From an uncultured Collinsella sp. (GTDB taxonomy: Bacteria; Actinomycetota; Coriobacteriia; Coriobacteriales; Coriobacteriaceae): 64,000 nucleotides of DNA. Location of the stretch: positions 62,001 through 126,000 of the forward strand of contig UQIB01000001.1 in NCBI GenBank assembly GCA_900541015.1, given 5' to 3'. Positions 16,877 through 25,580 of the stretch are shown here, piece after piece; the first letter of the stretch is position 1; each line of letters begins with the position of its first letter. A program made the translations under genes and the position numbers. A model generated the notes under the pieces. It was not told the origin of the DNA and searched no databases. It saw only the letters and a program-made list of their open reading frames with translations.

Positions 16877-17590
16877 ATGGCGCAGCGCGAACAACACGAA
16901 CGAGTCAAACGGATGGACCGCTTGGCGGACAAGCTGTTCGGTCATAAGGCAGTGGTGATGGCGATACTGGTCGTCATTGCGATGGCGAGTGGACTGGCGA
17001 TGGCGAACCTTGGCGGCGGTGCCGGTGGCGTGTCGTTTGAGCGCACTGACGGTTCAGGCTCGTTGGTGGAGCCGGGATCCGGTGATGCCTCGAGCGGAAA
17101 GACATCCGAAGGTTCTTCGGCTAAGGCTTCTGCCGCGGCAGAGGTCTATGTCGATGTCGACGGCGCCGTTGTGTCGCCCGGTGTATATCGTCTCAAGGAC
17201 GGCGCGCGGGTGGCTCAGGCGATTGATGCCGCCGGCGGGCTTACGCCCGAGGCAGACGTTACGGGGCTTAACCGGGCATCCAAGGTCACTGATGGACAAA
17301 AAATCAACGTTCCAACGGTGGGGGAGCAGCAGGCGTCCATTGCGGAAGCCGGTGTTGATGGTGGGGCTTCCGCATCATTGGGCGTGAGTGGCGCAACGGG
17401 CCTAGTCAACATCAATACGGCAAGCGCGGCAGAGCTGCAGACGCTCTCGGGCATCGGTCCCTCCATGGCACAGTCGATTATCGATGAGCGGACAAAGAAC
17501 GGTGCTTTTGCCTCGGTTGACGATCTGATGCGTGTGTCGGGAATCGGCGAGAAGAAGCTTGCCAAAATCAAAGATTGCATCTGCGTATGA
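16877..17590 (+). CDS. comEA: Competence DNA receptor ComEA
   Basis: ComEA binds incoming DNA outside the membrane during natural transformation and hands it to ComEC. The 237-residue product has a membrane anchor at about 24-44, a low-complexity Ser/Gly/Ala linker, an SLBB domain (VYVDVDGAVVSPGVYRL, about 89-105), and a C-terminal helix-hairpin-helix DNA-binding domain (LVNINTASAAELQTLSGIG). The ATG at 16877 follows GGGAGG by 7 nt; upstream in-frame codons are not supported. The stop codon overlaps the comEC start. Confidence 0.93.
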   Translation: MAQREQHERVKRMDRLADKLFGHKAVVMAILVVIAMASGLAMANLGGGAGGVSFERTDGSGSLVEPGSGDASSGKTSEGSSAKASAAAEVYVDVDGAVVSPGVYRLKDGARVAQAIDAAGGLTPEADVTGLNRASKVTDGQKINVPTVGEQQASIAEAGVDGGASASLGVSGATGLVNINTASAAELQTLSGIGPSMAQSIIDERTKNGAFASVDDLMRVSGIGEKKLAKIKDCICV

Positions 17591-19890
17591 GTGCGACCGA
17601 GCGCGATCATGTGATGCCTCCGCGGCCCCTGATGCCGTGGACGATGGCCCTGTGTGCCGGCATGTGCATGAGCTGCGCCTCGGTGCTCAACGTGGCCGCT
17701 GATGCGCTGCTGAGGGAGCGGGCGCCGGCGGTCGGGCTGCTATGGGCCATTCCCGTTGCGGCGGCGGTATTCGTTGTGCTGGCTCAATCTTGTGCGCGGC
17801 TTGCCCCTTTGAAGTGGTGGTTGTATGCCGCGTCCGTCGGTCTCGTGGCGGGAGCGGTCGTCTCGGCGTGGTGGGCTGTGGGTGCGCTCAGCGCCTCGAA
17901 GGCGCTCGACGGTCGAGCGGCAAGCGGCCTCGAGTTTATCGTGCAGGGCGATCCATCCATAAACGACGACGTGTATTCCTATACCTGCGAGGCACGCGCG
18001 GACGGTAAGAACTTGGCAACGGTTCGCCTATCGTGCGACCGCGAGCTCAAGGTCGGGGCGCACGTGCGTGTTATCGGTCGCGTTTCACGTTTTGAGAACG
18101 ATGCGTATGGACGATCGCGCGTGCTCCGAGGCGAGGTATGCAAGGTAAAAGCCGTTCGGATTGTGTCGGTCGATGAGGGCTCTCCGGGGCCGCTGCTTCG
18201 GCTGCGAAATGGGCTGCTTGCGTCCATCGCGCCTGCGACCGACCCGGCGCGTGCACTCATAGCCGGTGTCGTCTGCGGTCGTTCGGCCGAGCTGCGCGCC
18301 CAGTCGGCGGGCGATTGGTTTTCGGTGACGGGAACGGCGCATCTTATAGCCGTCTCCGGCAGCCATTTGGCTATCGTGGGGTTTGTAATCGAGGGTGTAT
18401 TGCAAAAGACTCGCTGCTCACGTGGTCTTCAGCGGGCGATATTGGCGATAACGCTTGTGGGCTACGCTGTCTTTACGGGCGCGTCTCCCTCGGCCGTGCG
18501 CGCGTGCTGCATGGTGTTCGCGACGCTTGTCGTAAACGGCGCGGGGCGTCGCCGGCACGGCGCATCGGCACTCTTCGTAACCATGTCCATCTTTGTGCTA
18601 CTGCGGCCGACGGTGCTGTTCGAGATGGGCTTTCAGCTTTCATGTGCCAGCGTCTTTGCCATTCTGTGCTTTTGCCCCTATGCGACCTTCGCTTTGGGTG
18701 AGCTGAGTGTGCCATCGGGCGTTGCAAGCATGCTTTCCGTCACGCTGTGCTCGCAACTGGCGACTCTTCCCATTACCATTCCCGCCTTCGGTACGTTCTC
18801 GCTCATTGCTCCGTTGGCAAATGCGGTCATCGGTCCGGTGGTGAGCGTACTGCTTGCTGTGTCCATCGTGCTGGTTCCCTTTTCGCTCGTGGCACCGTTG
18901 CGGACTTGGGCGCTCGTTGTGCCCATGATTGCCGCCCGTTGCGCGCTGTTTTTCGAGCAGCTGTTTGCCGCCGTGCCGGGTGCATCCGTGAGCGTGCCGC
19001 CCGATAGCATGTGGATTTACCTAGTGCCGTGTTTGCTGGCGGTTCTGCTGGTCTGGTGGCCGCGTCCCCGTGCACGTCCTATGGCGGTGGGGCTTGCATG
19101 CCTGGTGCTCTTGGCTGCGATTCCGTACGTCTACTGGGATCGATTCGCTCCGCCTTCGGTGACGGTGCTCGATGTGGGCCAGGCGGATGCGATTCTTATC
19201 CGCCAGGGCGGCGTAGTAGCGCTCGTCGACTGCGGGCTCGACGAGCGCGTGGTGGCGGCGTTGGTTCGCAATAACGTGCACCATATCGATGCCGTCTTTG
19301 TTACGCATTGGGATGAGGACCACTGGGGTGGTCTGCCTGCCGTGCTCGAACAGTTTTCGGTTGGAACGATTGCCGTGGCGGCTGATGCGCTGGAGGATGC
19401 TCCTGCCGAAGTATTGAACCGACCTGGCGTGGAGTATCGGCAGGTGCGCCGTGGGGATACGGTTGACATCGGCTCATTTTGCGCTCGCGTGATGTGGCCA
19501 TTCGAGTCCGTGGATGGCGAGGGAAATGAGGACTCGCTTGTCCTGCTACTCTCTTATGTTCAGGAAGGCAAGGGCCTGCGTATGCTCCTCACCGGCGATG
19601 CCGAGCTCGACCAAGAACGGGAATTCGTGCAGGAGGTGGGGGATATCGATGTACTTAAACTTGGGCATCACGGCTCCAAGGTTTCAGTTGATGGTGAGTT
19701 GCTGGACGTCCTGAAGCCCGATCTTTCCCTCGCGAGCGCGGGCGAGGGGAATCGATACGGTCATCCGTCCGATGCCTGCATCGATGCCGTGAAGGAAGCG
19801 GGCGGCGTGTTCGCGTGCACCATCGAACACGGCGACATTACCGTTACGCCGACTGAGAATGGCTTTGCGATGCGATGCCAGCGACCGTGA
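17587..19890 (+). CDS. comEC: Competence DNA channel ComEC/Rec2
   Basis: ComEC is the polytopic inner-membrane channel for single-stranded DNA uptake. The 767-residue protein has N-terminal membrane helices, an OB-like soluble segment, the central Competence domain with GTAHLIAVSGSHLAIVGF (about 250-267) and many helices, and a C-terminal metallo-beta-lactamase domain starting VLDVGQADAILI with THWDEDHWGG. ATG at 17587 overlaps the comEA stop (ATGA). It appears intact, so DNA uptake is plausible in this organism; other competence genes would be elsewhere. Confidence 0.94.
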   Translation: MSATERDHVMPPRPLMPWTMALCAGMCMSCASVLNVAADALLRERAPAVGLLWAIPVAAAVFVVLAQSCARLAPLKWWLYAASVGLVAGAVVSAWWAVGALSASKALDGRAASGLEFIVQGDPSINDDVYSYTCEARADGKNLATVRLSCDRELKVGAHVRVIGRVSRFENDAYGRSRVLRGEVCKVKAVRIVSVDEGSPGPLLRLRNGLLASIAPATDPARALIAGVVCGRSAELRAQSAGDWFSVTGTAHLIAVSGSHLAIVGFVIEGVLQKTRCSRGLQRAILAITLVGYAVFTGASPSAVRACCMVFATLVVNGAGRRRHGASALFVTMSIFVLLRPTVLFEMGFQLSCASVFAILCFCPYATFALGELSVPSGVASMLSVTLCSQLATLPITIPAFGTFSLIAPLANAVIGPVVSVLLAVSIVLVPFSLVAPLRTWALVVPMIAARCALFFEQLFAAVPGASVSVPPDSMWIYLVPCLLAVLLVWWPRPRARPMAVGLACLVLLAAIPYVYWDRFAPPSVTVLDVGQADAILIRQGGVVALVDCGLDERVVAALVRNNVHHIDAVFVTHWDEDHWGGLPAVLEQFSVGTIAVAADALEDAPAEVLNRPGVEYRQVRRGDTVDIGSFCARVMWPFESVDGEGNEDSLVLLLSYVQEGKGLRMLLTGDAELDQEREFVQEVGDIDVLKLGHHGSKVSVDGELLDVLKPDLSLASAGEGNRYGHPSDACIDAVKEAGGVFACTIEHGDITVTPTENGFAMRCQRP

Positions 19891-19898
19891 CGACGTCG

Positions 19899-19928
19899 TT
19901 GGCGTGTGGTGGGCCCCTGGGCTAGAAT
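19899..19928 (+). promoter_or_regulatory. Promoter upstream of holA
   Basis: TTGGCG (19899-19904) and TAGAAT (19923-19928) are separated by 18 nt, ending 40 nt upstream of the holA ATG. Confidence 0.6.
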
Positions 19929-19968
19929 GGCACGGAACGAATACGAAGACCTGCGGGAGGGGAGCGCA

Positions 19969-20931
19969 ATGTCCGAAATCGGTCTGCTGCCGGCATATCT
20001 GATCGTCGGTACCGACGGAGTCAAGCGCGATCACGCCGTCTCGCGTATGAAAGCGCGTCTGGAAAAGACGGGCATGGTCGAGTTCAACCTCGACGAGCGC
20101 GACATGACCAAGGACCCCGATATCGAGTCCATTATCGGATCGCTTAACACCTTTCCGATGGGCAGCGAGTTTCGCCTGGTAATCCTTGACGGCTGCTCAA
20201 AGCTCGCCAAGGCGGTCTCGGAGCCGCTTGTCGAGTATTTGGCGAGTCCCAGCCCCACAACGGTCTGCCTCATCATTGCTGACTCGCTTGCCAAGAACAC
20301 GCGCCTGTATAAGGCGATCGCCAAGATCGACAAGAAGGCCGTGATCGATTGCTCCGGCACCAAGCGCTGGGAGCTTCCGCGCCGCGTGCAGCAGATGGCG
20401 ACGCAGCACGGCAAGTCGATCTCGACGGCGGCCGCCGAGGAGCTCGTCTCGCGTTCGGGTGAAAACACTCGCATGCTCGATAACGACTTGGCTAAGCTTG
20501 CCCAGATGGTCGAGGCACCCCAGATTGAGCTTGCCGACGTTGAGCGCTGGATTGTACGTACGGCCGAGGTTCAACCCTGGGACTTCCTCAACGCCGTCTC
20601 GGCTCGCGATATGCGGCGATCGCTCGAGCTCTTTAAGCTTTTGCCCTCCAAGAGCTACGTGTGGACGTACACATTGCTGTGCGGCCGCATCCGCGAGCTG
20701 ATCGTTGCCAAGGCGCTCGATGCGCGCGGACAGGGTCGTGAGCTGGCCGCAACGCTCAAGCTCCAGTCCTGGCAGGTCAAGAATCACCTGACCTGGGCAC
20801 GTCGCTTTTCGATGGCAGAGCTCATTGCGGCGCTCGAGGGTGCGGTCGATGTGGAGCTTGCGCTCAAGGGTTCGGCCGATTCTCAGACGGCGCTTTTGCT
20901 CTGGATTACGAACATCTTGAGAAAATCGTGA
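19969..20931 (+). CDS. holA: DNA polymerase III delta subunit
   Basis: HolA opens the beta clamp in the clamp loader. The 320-residue product has the AAA+-like delta fold: N-terminal PAYLIVGTDGVKRDHAV, a helicase-lid region VDCSGTKRWELPRRVQ-like segment, NTRMLDNDLAKLAQ (family GNLxxLxxELEKL equivalent), and a C-terminal collar helix bundle. The comEC-holA-rpsT order is classic in Gram-positive bacteria. ATG at 19969 with GGGAGGGGAG upstream. It has its own candidate promoter. Confidence 0.92.
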   Translation: MSEIGLLPAYLIVGTDGVKRDHAVSRMKARLEKTGMVEFNLDERDMTKDPDIESIIGSLNTFPMGSEFRLVILDGCSKLAKAVSEPLVEYLASPSPTTVCLIIADSLAKNTRLYKAIAKIDKKAVIDCSGTKRWELPRRVQQMATQHGKSISTAAAEELVSRSGENTRMLDNDLAKLAQMVEAPQIELADVERWIVRTAEVQPWDFLNAVSARDMRRSLELFKLLPSKSYVWTYTLLCGRIRELIVAKALDARGQGRELAATLKLQSWQVKNHLTWARRFSMAELIAALEGAVDVELALKGSADSQTALLLWITNILRKS

Positions 20932-20980
20932 TGATACCTGCCTATTTGACAAATTCGTTCTATCCCTTTGAGTGGGAGCG

Positions 20981-20989
20981 TGCTATAGT
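20981..20989 (+). promoter_or_regulatory. Extended -10 promoter of rpsT
   Basis: TGCTATAGT lies 75 nt upstream of the rpsT start and is identical to the rpmB element. The perfect TTGACA at 20946 is too far upstream (32 nt) to be its -35. Confidence 0.6.
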
Positions 20990-20999
20990 AGGCGCTTGC

Positions 21000-21037
21000 A
21001 TGACCTCACCGTGTCTCAGAGGTGTCATACATTTTTT
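21000..21037 (+). other. Leader hairpin with T-run before rpsT
   Basis: ATGAC-CTC pairs with GAG-GT-GTCAT (2-nt bulge), then TTTTTT at 21032-21037. It looks like a weak attenuator in the rpsT leader and could serve S20 autoregulation. Confidence 0.4.
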
Positions 21038-21064
21038 GCAAGGAACTCGAAAGGAACTCCAGAA

Positions 21065-21331
21065 GTGGCAAACATCAAGTCTCAGAAGAAGCGTATCCGC
21101 ACCAATGAGGCAGCTCGCATGCGTAACAAGGCTGTCAAGTCCGAGCTCAAGACGCTGACCAAGCACGTCCAGTCCGCCGTCGCCGAGGGCGACGCCGAGA
21201 AGGCCCAGGCTGCCCTCAAGACCGTCACCAAGCGTCTCGACATGGCTGCCGCCAAGCATGTTATCCACAAGAACCAGGCTTCCAACCGCAAGTCCGGTCT
21301 TGCCAAGCTCGTGAACAGCATCAACGCCTAA
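21065..21331 (+). CDS. rpsT: 30S ribosomal protein S20
   Basis: S20 binds 16S rRNA. The 88-residue, lysine- and alanine-rich helical protein begins with NIKSQKKRIRTNEAARMRNK and ends with HKNQASNRKSGLAKLVNSI. The start is the GTG at 21065 (AAGGA upstream), giving the standard length; the non-ATG start is typical of rpsT. It ends at a terminator. Confidence 0.95.
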   Translation: MANIKSQKKRIRTNEAARMRNKAVKSELKTLTKHVQSAVAEGDAEKAQAALKTVTKRLDMAAAKHVIHKNQASNRKSGLAKLVNSINA

Positions 21332-21365
21332 GTTGTAAATTTCACACCACACAGATTACGCGCAT

Positions 21366-21404
21366 AAATGGAGCCTGTTTTATGGAACAGGCTCCATTTT
21401 TTGT
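21366..21404 (+). terminator. Rho-independent terminator of rpsT
   Basis: AATGGAGCCTGTT and AACAGGCTCCATT form a perfect 13-bp stem followed by a TTTTTT run. Confidence 0.93.
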
Positions 21405-21414
21405 ACCGCTCGGG

Positions 21415-21427
21415 TAAGATAGTCCGC
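21415..21427 (+). promoter_or_regulatory. Promoter -10 of lepA giving a leaderless or near-leaderless start
   Basis: TAAGAT at 21415-21420, preceded by CTCGGG as before dnaJ, ends only 7 nt before the lepA ATG. No Shine-Dalgarno sequence is present in between or just upstream. Confidence 0.45.
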
Positions 21428-23239
21428 ATGAATACTTCAATTGACATTTCCCACATCCGCAACTTCTCGATCGTTGCGCACATCGACCATGGCAAGTCCA
21501 CGATCAGTGACCGCATCCTCGAGCTCACCCATACCGTCGACGAACGCGACATGGAGTCGCAGCTGCTCGACACCATGGATATCGAGCGCGAGCGCGGCAT
21601 TACGATCAAGTCCAATGCCGTCCGCGTTTCCTATGACGCCGACGATGGTGAGACGTATCAGTTCAATCTGATCGATACGCCGGGCCACGTGGACTTTACC
21701 TATGAGGTCTCGCGCTCGCTGGCAGCCTGTGAGGGCGCTGTGCTCGTCGTCGACGCCACGCAGGGCGTCGAGGCGCAGACCGTTTCCAACGCGACGCTCG
21801 CCATGAACGCCAATCTGGACATTGTGCCGGCCATCAACAAGATCGACCTGCCCTCGGCCCATCCCGATGAGGTTAAGACCGAGATCGAGGATGACCTGGC
21901 GATCCCTGCCGATGATGCTGTGTGCGTATCGGGCAAGACCGGCGAGGGCATCCACGATCTGCTGGAGTCCATTGTCTTTTTGATCTCTCCGCCTAAGGGC
22001 GATGCAAACGCTCCGCTCAAAGCGCTCATTTTGGATTCGTACTTTGACGAGTATCGCGGTGTGGTGGCTACGGTGCGCGTCTTCGATGGTTCCATCAAAA
22101 AGGGCGATACCCTGCTTATGATGCAGGCCAAGGGCGACTTTTTGGTCGACGGCGTGGGCGTCAAGCGTCCTGCCGAGACCCCGGTCGACGCGCTGACGGT
22201 CGGCGAGGTCGGCTACGTGGTCACGGGCTTGAAGGACCCCGAGGCCGTTCGCGTGGGCGATACCCTTACGTGGGCGTCGAACCCCTGCCCCGAGCCGCTT
22301 CCCGGTTATCGCGAGGCCAAGCCCATGGTCTATACGGGCCTGTTCCCGATCGACAACAAGGACTACGAGAACCTGCGCGACGCGCTCGATAAACTGCACG
22401 TTAACGACCCGTCGTTGGTGTGGGAGCCCGAGACCTCGGTGGCGCTTGGCTTTGGTTTCCGCGTGGGCTTCCTGGGCCTGCTGCACATGGAAGTCGTCAA
22501 GGAACGCCTGGAGCGCGAGTTCAACCTGGACCTCATTGCCACGAGTCCCTCGGTTGACTATCACGTCTACAAGACCGACGGCGAAATGATCGATGTCCGC
22601 AGTCCGCAGGACCTTCCCGAGGCCACACGCATCGATCGTATCGAGGAACCCTACCTCAAGGCAAAGATCATCTGCCCGCCTGAGTACACGGGTGCCGTCA
22701 TGCAGCTCGCCATCGAGCACCGCGGCGTCACAACCGACATGATCCACCTGACGAGCAAATCGGTCGAGATGCGCTTCGATATGCCGCTCGCCGAACTCAT
22801 CTTGGACTTCTTTGACCAGCTCAAGAGTCGCACCAAGGGTTACGCCTCGTTGGACTACGAGTTCAACGAATATCGCCCCTCCGAGCTCGTCAAGCTCGAC
22901 ATCCTGCTTTCGGGCGACGAGGTGGACGCGCTGTCGTTTATCGTCCATAAGGACAAGGCATATGGCCTGGCCCGTGGCCTGTGCGACAAGCTCAAGGAGA
23001 TCATCCCGCGTCAGCTGTTCGAGGTGCCCATCCAGGGTGCTATCGGCAACAAGATCATCGCCCGTTCCACCGTCAAGGCGCGTCGCAAGGACGTTCTTGC
23101 CAAGTGCTACGGCGGCGATATCTCGCGTAAGCGCAAACTGCTTGAGAAGCAGAAAGAGGGCAAGAAGCGCATGAAGGCTATCGGCTCGGTCGAGGTCCCG
23201 CAGGAGGCGTTTATGGCGATCCTCAAGGTGGACGAGTAG
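21428..23239 (+). CDS. lepA: Elongation factor 4 (LepA)
   Basis: LepA/EF4 is a ribosomal GTPase acting on stalled or initiating ribosomes. The 603-residue protein shows the G1 motif AHIDHGKST (about 17-25), ERGITIKSNAVR switch I, DTPGHVDF (G3), NKIDLP (G4), and the LepA-specific C-terminal domain ending with GGDISRKRKLLEKQKEGKKR. The ATG at 21428 matches the usual LepA start; no ribosome binding site precedes it. It follows the rpsT terminator by 24 nt and begins the long lepA-to-recO gene series. Confidence 0.96.
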   Translation: MNTSIDISHIRNFSIVAHIDHGKSTISDRILELTHTVDERDMESQLLDTMDIERERGITIKSNAVRVSYDADDGETYQFNLIDTPGHVDFTYEVSRSLAACEGAVLVVDATQGVEAQTVSNATLAMNANLDIVPAINKIDLPSAHPDEVKTEIEDDLAIPADDAVCVSGKTGEGIHDLLESIVFLISPPKGDANAPLKALILDSYFDEYRGVVATVRVFDGSIKKGDTLLMMQAKGDFLVDGVGVKRPAETPVDALTVGEVGYVVTGLKDPEAVRVGDTLTWASNPCPEPLPGYREAKPMVYTGLFPIDNKDYENLRDALDKLHVNDPSLVWEPETSVALGFGFRVGFLGLLHMEVVKERLEREFNLDLIATSPSVDYHVYKTDGEMIDVRSPQDLPEATRIDRIEEPYLKAKIICPPEYTGAVMQLAIEHRGVTTDMIHLTSKSVEMRFDMPLAELILDFFDQLKSRTKGYASLDYEFNEYRPSELVKLDILLSGDEVDALSFIVHKDKAYGLARGLCDKLKEIIPRQLFEVPIQGAIGNKIIARSTVKARRKDVLAKCYGGDISRKRKLLEKQKEGKKRMKAIGSVEVPQEAFMAILKVDE

Positions 23240-23243
23240 GTCT

Positions 23244-24287
23244 ATGGCGCTTTCTGAATACAGCAAGCGGCTGCTGGGTGCCTATGCCGAGCAGCCGTTC
23301 CTTATGGCTCCCATGGCGGGCGTTACCGACCCCGCCTATCGCATCATGTGTCGCCGCCGCGGTGCCAACCTTGCCTACAGCGAGATGGTGAGCGTGGCAG
23401 GCCTTGCCTATGCCAGCAACAAAACGTGGCGCCTGGTGCTGCCGGCCGACGAGGAGCAGCAGATTTGCGTGCAGCTCTTTGGCTCCAAACCTGATCAGTT
23501 TGCGAGCGCCGTCGCCGCCGTCGAGGAGCGCGTTGGCGATCGCCTGTCGCTCATCGACATCAATATGGCATGCCCCGCCCGCAAGGTCGTTACCAAGGGC
23601 GAGGGATCGGCGCTCATGCGCACGCCCGACCTGGCGGAGAAGATCGTCGAGGCCACGGTGGGCGCGGCGCACGTGCCCGTGACCGTCAAGATCCGCAAGG
23701 GCTTTTATGCCGAGGACCGTAATGCCGCGACGTTTGCCCAGATGCTTGAGGGCGCAGGGGCTGCCGCAGTCGCCGTGCATGGTCGTTGCGCCACGCAGCT
23801 CTACACGGGCCAGGCCGATTGGTCGGTCGTCGATGAGGTTGCCGACGCTGTCGAGATTCCCGTTATTGGTTCGGGCGATGTGTTCTCGGCCGAGGACGCT
23901 GCTGAGCATCTGCACGGCTCGGGTGCCAGCGCGGTGTTTATCGCGCGCGGCATCTACGGCAATCCGTGGGTGTTCGGCGATGCCCGAGCCCTTGCACTCG
24001 ATGGCACGCCGGTTCCTTCTCGCTCCTCGGTCGAGCGCCTGGAGGCTCTGCGCGAGCACCTGACGTTGACGCACGAGCTTCTGCCGCTCATGTCGCGCGC
24101 CCGCACGTACGCAAGCTGGTACTTAAAAGGCATGCCCCATGCCGCCGCCTGGCGCGCTCAGGTGGTGCGTTGCTCTACGTACGAGGAGTTCATGTCGCTG
24201 GTCGATGATATCGAGCACGATGTGGTGGCCTGCGAGGCCGCGCTTGCCGCCGGTGAGTCGGTGCCCGCTCATCCGCTGGAGGCTTAA
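23244..24287 (+). CDS. dus: tRNA-dihydrouridine synthase
   Basis: A flavin enzyme that reduces uridines in the tRNA D-loop. The FMN-binding MAPMAGVTDPAYRIM (about 21-35), the catalytic cysteine region INMACPARKVVTKGEGSALM (about 109-128), and VAVHGRCATQLYTGQADW are all visible. The protein has 347 residues and looks most like the DusB branch of Gram-positives. Start ATG 4 nt after lepA; hemW follows after 2 nt. Confidence 0.93.
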   Translation: MALSEYSKRLLGAYAEQPFLMAPMAGVTDPAYRIMCRRRGANLAYSEMVSVAGLAYASNKTWRLVLPADEEQQICVQLFGSKPDQFASAVAAVEERVGDRLSLIDINMACPARKVVTKGEGSALMRTPDLAEKIVEATVGAAHVPVTVKIRKGFYAEDRNAATFAQMLEGAGAAAVAVHGRCATQLYTGQADWSVVDEVADAVEIPVIGSGDVFSAEDAAEHLHGSGASAVFIARGIYGNPWVFGDARALALDGTPVPSRSSVERLEALREHLTLTHELLPLMSRARTYASWYLKGMPHAAAWRAQVVRCSTYEEFMSLVDDIEHDVVACEAALAAGESVPAHPLEA

Positions 24288-24289
24288 GG

Positions 24290-25522
24290 GTGGCCGTTAC
24301 CGCGCTGTACGTGCACGTGCCGTTCTGTGCCCAAAAGTGCCGCTACTGCGACTTCGACTCGCACAGCTTTGCCCCGTGCGATCTGGACGCTGCGCTCGAT
24401 GCCTATTTTGAGCAACTGTATGCGCGGCTCGATGCCTTTGGCAGCGCCGGGGCACTCGGGCGGATCCGCACCGTCTACGTAGGCGGCGGCACGCCGTCGC
24501 TGGCAGGGGAGCGCCTGGTGAAACTTGCCCGTCGTATCTCCATGTGGTGCAAGCCCGTTGAATTTACTTGCGAAGCCAATCCCGAGTCGCTGACCGCCGA
24601 GCTCGCCACCGCGCTTGCCGAGGCGGGTGTCACGCGCATCTCTCTGGGCGTGCAGACGCTCGATAACACCGAACTGGCTGCTATTGGCCGTATTCACGAT
24701 GCCGATCGGGCGCTCGCTGCCATCGCGACGGTGAAGGACGCTGGCCTCGATGTGTCGTGCGACCTTATGTGTGGCCTCCCCGGGCAGACGGCGGCGAGTT
24801 GGCAGCGCACGCTCGATGGCGTGCTCGCGGTGGCTCCACACCATGTTTCGGTGTACCCGCTCACGCTCGAGGAGGGGACGCCCCTTTATCGCATGGCGTG
24901 CCGTGACGAGTCGCTCGAGCCCGATGAGGATTTCCAAGCCGCCTGCATGGACGTGGCGCGCAAGCTCCTGGGCGCCGCCGGCTATCACCCGTATGAGGTG
25001 GCGAGCTACGCACTCGACGGCCATGAGTGCGCCCATAACATTGCCTACTGGACCGGACGGGGCTACCTGGGCCTGGGCCGTTCTGCCGCGGGCATGCTCG
25101 ACGCCGAGGATTTCGACCGTCTTGCAGGTTTGTTCCCCAGCGTGTCTTCTCGAGGCGATGCGTACCGCGTGCGTCTGGTGCAACGTGACGATGACGCGAC
25201 GGCGTTCGAGGCCGAATATCTCTCGCAGCGCGAGGCTGCGGCCGAAGACCTGATGCTTGCTTGTCGCATGACGCGCGGTGTCGCGTCCGACCTGTTGGTT
25301 CGCGCGGCCCGTGTCATCCCGGCCGATGGGCTGACAGCCGCTTGCGATCGCGCGCTCGAATTGGGTCTTGCCACTTGGGTGCCCGAGACGCTCGGGGTCC
25401 ATGAGGGACCCTTCACTTCGGCAGATGTCGTCGCGGCCCATGTTCGAGCTCGTTTAGCACCGACACACCTGGGCTGGCTCGATGGAAATGTTCTGTTCGA
25501 GCTGTTTTGGGATCTAGCTTAG
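24290..25522 (+). CDS. hemW: HemW-type radical SAM heme chaperone
   Basis: HemW binds heme and S-adenosylmethionine and is often misnamed coproporphyrinogen III oxidase. The radical-SAM cysteines are in FCAQKCRYCDF (about 11-21), followed by VYVGGGTPS and the HemN-like C-terminal domain. The HNIAYW motif (about 252-257) is characteristic of HemW. Length 410 residues is typical. The GTG start at 24290 has GGAGG upstream, within the end of dus. Neighbours are lepA and dnaJ, the classic hemW context. Confidence 0.92.
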   Translation: MAVTALYVHVPFCAQKCRYCDFDSHSFAPCDLDAALDAYFEQLYARLDAFGSAGALGRIRTVYVGGGTPSLAGERLVKLARRISMWCKPVEFTCEANPESLTAELATALAEAGVTRISLGVQTLDNTELAAIGRIHDADRALAAIATVKDAGLDVSCDLMCGLPGQTAASWQRTLDGVLAVAPHHVSVYPLTLEEGTPLYRMACRDESLEPDEDFQAACMDVARKLLGAAGYHPYEVASYALDGHECAHNIAYWTGRGYLGLGRSAAGMLDAEDFDRLAGLFPSVSSRGDAYRVRLVQRDDDATAFEAEYLSQREAAAEDLMLACRMTRGVASDLLVRAARVIPADGLTAACDRALELGLATWVPETLGVHEGPFTSADVVAAHVRARLAPTHLGWLDGNVLFELFWDLA

Positions 25523-25532
25523 GCCGCTCGGG

Positions 25533-25538
25533 TAGAAT
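25533..25538 (+). promoter_or_regulatory. Candidate -10 for the dnaJ-like gene
   Basis: TAGAAT preceded by GCTCGGG, nearly the same string as the lepA promoter. No clear -35 and no CIRCE or HAIR heat-shock operator is visible in the gap. Confidence 0.4.
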
Positions 25539-25580
25539 TACCGAAATATATACGCTGCTGTGAGCAGGAGGTTGCCGCGC

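Noticed and set aside
20946..20951. Perfect TTGACA upstream of rpsT as its -35
   Set aside because: It is 32 nt from the TATAGT -10, outside any workable spacing, and no other -10 follows at 16-18 nt.
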